Origin: Ahrensia sp.
GTDB lineage: Bacteria; Pseudomonadota; Alphaproteobacteria; Rhizobiales; Rhizobiaceae
NCBI GenBank assembly: GCA_003233475.1
Contig: QILU01000025.1
Location: 1-5,554, forward strand
Length of the DNA stretch: 5,554 bases
Direction: 5' to 3'
In this document: piece by piece, positions 4,542 through 5,554 of the stretch
Layout of the letters: every line of letters begins with the position of its first letter
How positions within the stretch are numbered: position 1 is the stretch's first letter
Notes under the pieces: generated by a model
What the model saw: only the letters and a program-made list of their open reading frames with translations
The model's database searches: none
Told to the model about the DNA's origin: nothing
Made by a program: the position numbers and the translations under genes

Positions 4542-5554
4542 TAGCTCTCTCCCTTCTTCAACACCAGTCCGGCACCGGTTAGCAGCCGCATTGTAGCTGG
4601 GGTAAACAGGGAACCCATGGCACCGGCAAATAAAATCACCAGCCCCTGGATAAGCACAATCATGTCACGGGTAATGTTGGGCATATCATAGGCCAACTCC
4701 GCCCCGCCCTGATAAAGTGCGCCAAACAATATGGCGGCAGGCACAATGCCCGCCGGGTGAGATCGCCCCATCAGGGCAACGGCAATGCCAACAAATCCGG
4801 CCCCTTCCACAAAGTCCAGTTGCAGGCGGGTTTGATCCCCCATCACCGGGTTAAGTGCCATCATGCCAGCCAGCGCCCCGGAAAACATCATGGTGAGAAC
4901 AATCAACTTAACCTCCGGCATGCCCGCATATTTGGCGGCACCCGGGCTTATTCCCAGAGTGCGCATTTCATAACCAAATTTGGTGCGCCAAACAACAATC
5001 CAAACAACAAATGCCATCACAATTGCCAGAAGAAATGAGATATTGACCGGGGAAGAACCCATATCAATGCCAAAGGGTTTGAACAGCCAGTCCAGTTTTG
5101 GAATTTGACCCCCCTCCAGAAAATCCCTTGTGCGGGGGCCAAGATTGGCAGCCTTCTGCAACGGCCCGGCCAGCAGATAAACCATCAATGCTGAGGCAAT
5201 AAAGTTGAACATGATCGTGGTGATCACAATATGGCTGCCGCGCTTGGCCTGCAAAATGGCTGGAATAAAAGCCCACAATCCACCAAACACCGCAGCTCCT
5301 AAAATGGCCAGCGGGAAAGTCAGCCACCAGGGCAGCACGCTGTCAAAAGACAAGCACACAAGCCCAACCCCCAGCCCGCCGATATAGGCCTGCCCCTCGC
5401 CGCCGATGTTGAACAATCCGGCATGAAAAGCCACCGCCACCGCCAGCCCGGTAAAGATAAACGTGGTGGCAAAAAACAGCGTGTAGCCCAGATTATACCC
5501 GTTGCCGAACGCTCCTCTAACCATCAGATAAGCAGCCTCAATAGGGCTTTCCCC
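4541..5554 (-). CDS. nucleoside ABC transporter permease, NupP/YufP type (partial, N-terminus outside window)
   Basis: First permease of the same importer. The frame is open to the window edge, giving 337 visible residues; the ATG at 5524 is internal because the ten upstream codons (GESPIEAAYL) continue the family sequence. Relatives of this family usually have a further N-terminal membrane segment, so only a few dozen residues are probably missing. Landmarks, numbered from the first visible residue, are F-N-I-G-G-E-G-Q (48-55), the counterpart of the EGKM motif in its partner, and the ATPase-coupling loop G-I-S-P-G-A-A-K-Y-A-G-M (201-212). About eight hydrophobic segments are visible, with a long periplasmic-type loop around 133-168. 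The late G-A-G-F-V-G-I-A-V-A-L-M-G-R motif is also typical. The ATPase and the BMP-family substrate-binding lipoprotein of such systems normally lie upstream, outside this window. The substrate is inferred from the neighbouring salvage enzymes. Confidence 0.92.
   Translation of the reverse strand, partial: GESPIEAAYLMVRGAFGNGYNLGYTLFFATTFIFTGLAVAVAFHAGLFNIGGEGQAYIGGLGVGLVCLSFDSVLPWWLTFPLAILGAAVFGGLWAFIPAILQAKRGSHIVITTIMFNFIASALMVYLLAGPLQKAANLGPRTRDFLEGGQIPKLDWLFKPFGIDMGSSPVNISFLLAIVMAFVVWIVVWRTKFGYEMRTLGISPGAAKYAGMPEVKLIVLTMMFSGALAGMMALNPVMGDQTRLQLDFVEGAGFVGIAVALMGRSHPAGIVPAAILFGALYQGGAELAYDMPNITRDMIVLIQGLVILFAGAMGSLFTPATMRLLTGAGLVLKKGES
4549..4554 (-). promoter_or_regulatory. ribosome binding site of the second permease
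   Basis: AGGGAG on the minus strand lies 7 nt before the ATG at 4541 and within the last codons of the upstream permease. It confirms the start that gives a TAATG overlap and indicates coupled, roughly equal production of the two channel subunits. Confidence 0.65.

Noticed and set aside
4757..5038. 93-codon plus-strand open frame antisense to the first permease
   Set aside because: It is a shadow of the permease coding sequence with a low-complexity His/Asn-rich product and no ribosome binding site.
5522..5524. ATG at 5524 as the start of the first permease
   Set aside because: The frame stays open upstream to the window edge and those codons read as family sequence (GESPIEAAYL), so the gene is truncated by the window.
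1..5554. Mobile element, CRISPR array, defence island or other undescribed multi-gene system
   Set aside because: Every sizeable stretch is accounted for by housekeeping or nucleoside-transport genes. There is no transposase, integrase, spaced repeat array or cluster of unknown genes.

Overview
This window looks like a stretch of chromosome from an alphaproteobacterium with intermediate GC content. The evidence is the AddA-type helicase/nuclease C-terminus followed by trxA, an alphaproteobacterial-type argB fused by a 4-nt overlap to a HAD pyrimidine 5'-nucleotidase-like gene, and protein sequences (PNP, CDA, both ABC permeases) that read like those of Rhizobiales-related bacteria. The order or genus cannot be fixed from the sequence alone. 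I see no mobile element, CRISPR array, tRNA or rRNA.

Layout, plus strand (1-2400): the last 73 codons of addA (to 224); a 109-nt gap with a possible weak promoter; trxA (337-657); a strong intrinsic terminator (686-715); a second, AT-rich perfect-stem hairpin (729-759); argB (770-1693), whose start overlaps a Lys/Thr-rich hexanucleotide repeat; and the HAD phosphatase gene (1690-2400), which shares ATGA with the argB stop.

Layout, minus strand (5554 down to 2397): a partial nucleoside ABC transporter permease (NupP/YufP type), a second complete permease (NupQ/YufQ type), cytidine deaminase (cdd) and a trimeric-type purine nucleoside phosphorylase. The spacings are 1-nt overlap, 9-10 nt and 4-nt overlap, so this is one tightly coupled operon. 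Its missing upstream part should hold the ATPase and the BMP-family binding lipoprotein. The two transcription units converge and overlap by 4 nt at 2397-2400.

How the genes work together: the minus-strand operon imports nucleosides through a two-permease ABC channel. Cytidine/deoxycytidine is then deaminated to uridine/deoxyuridine, and purine nucleosides are cleaved by phosphorolysis to base plus (deoxy)ribose-1-phosphate. The plus-strand genes are housekeeping: DNA break repair (AddA), thiol redox control (TrxA), the second step of arginine synthesis (ArgB), and a HAD nucleotidase of unproven substrate. All genes belong to known families. The least explained items are the hairpin and repeat around the argB start and the terminator-free convergent overlap. 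I find no convincing evidence of an undescribed system.
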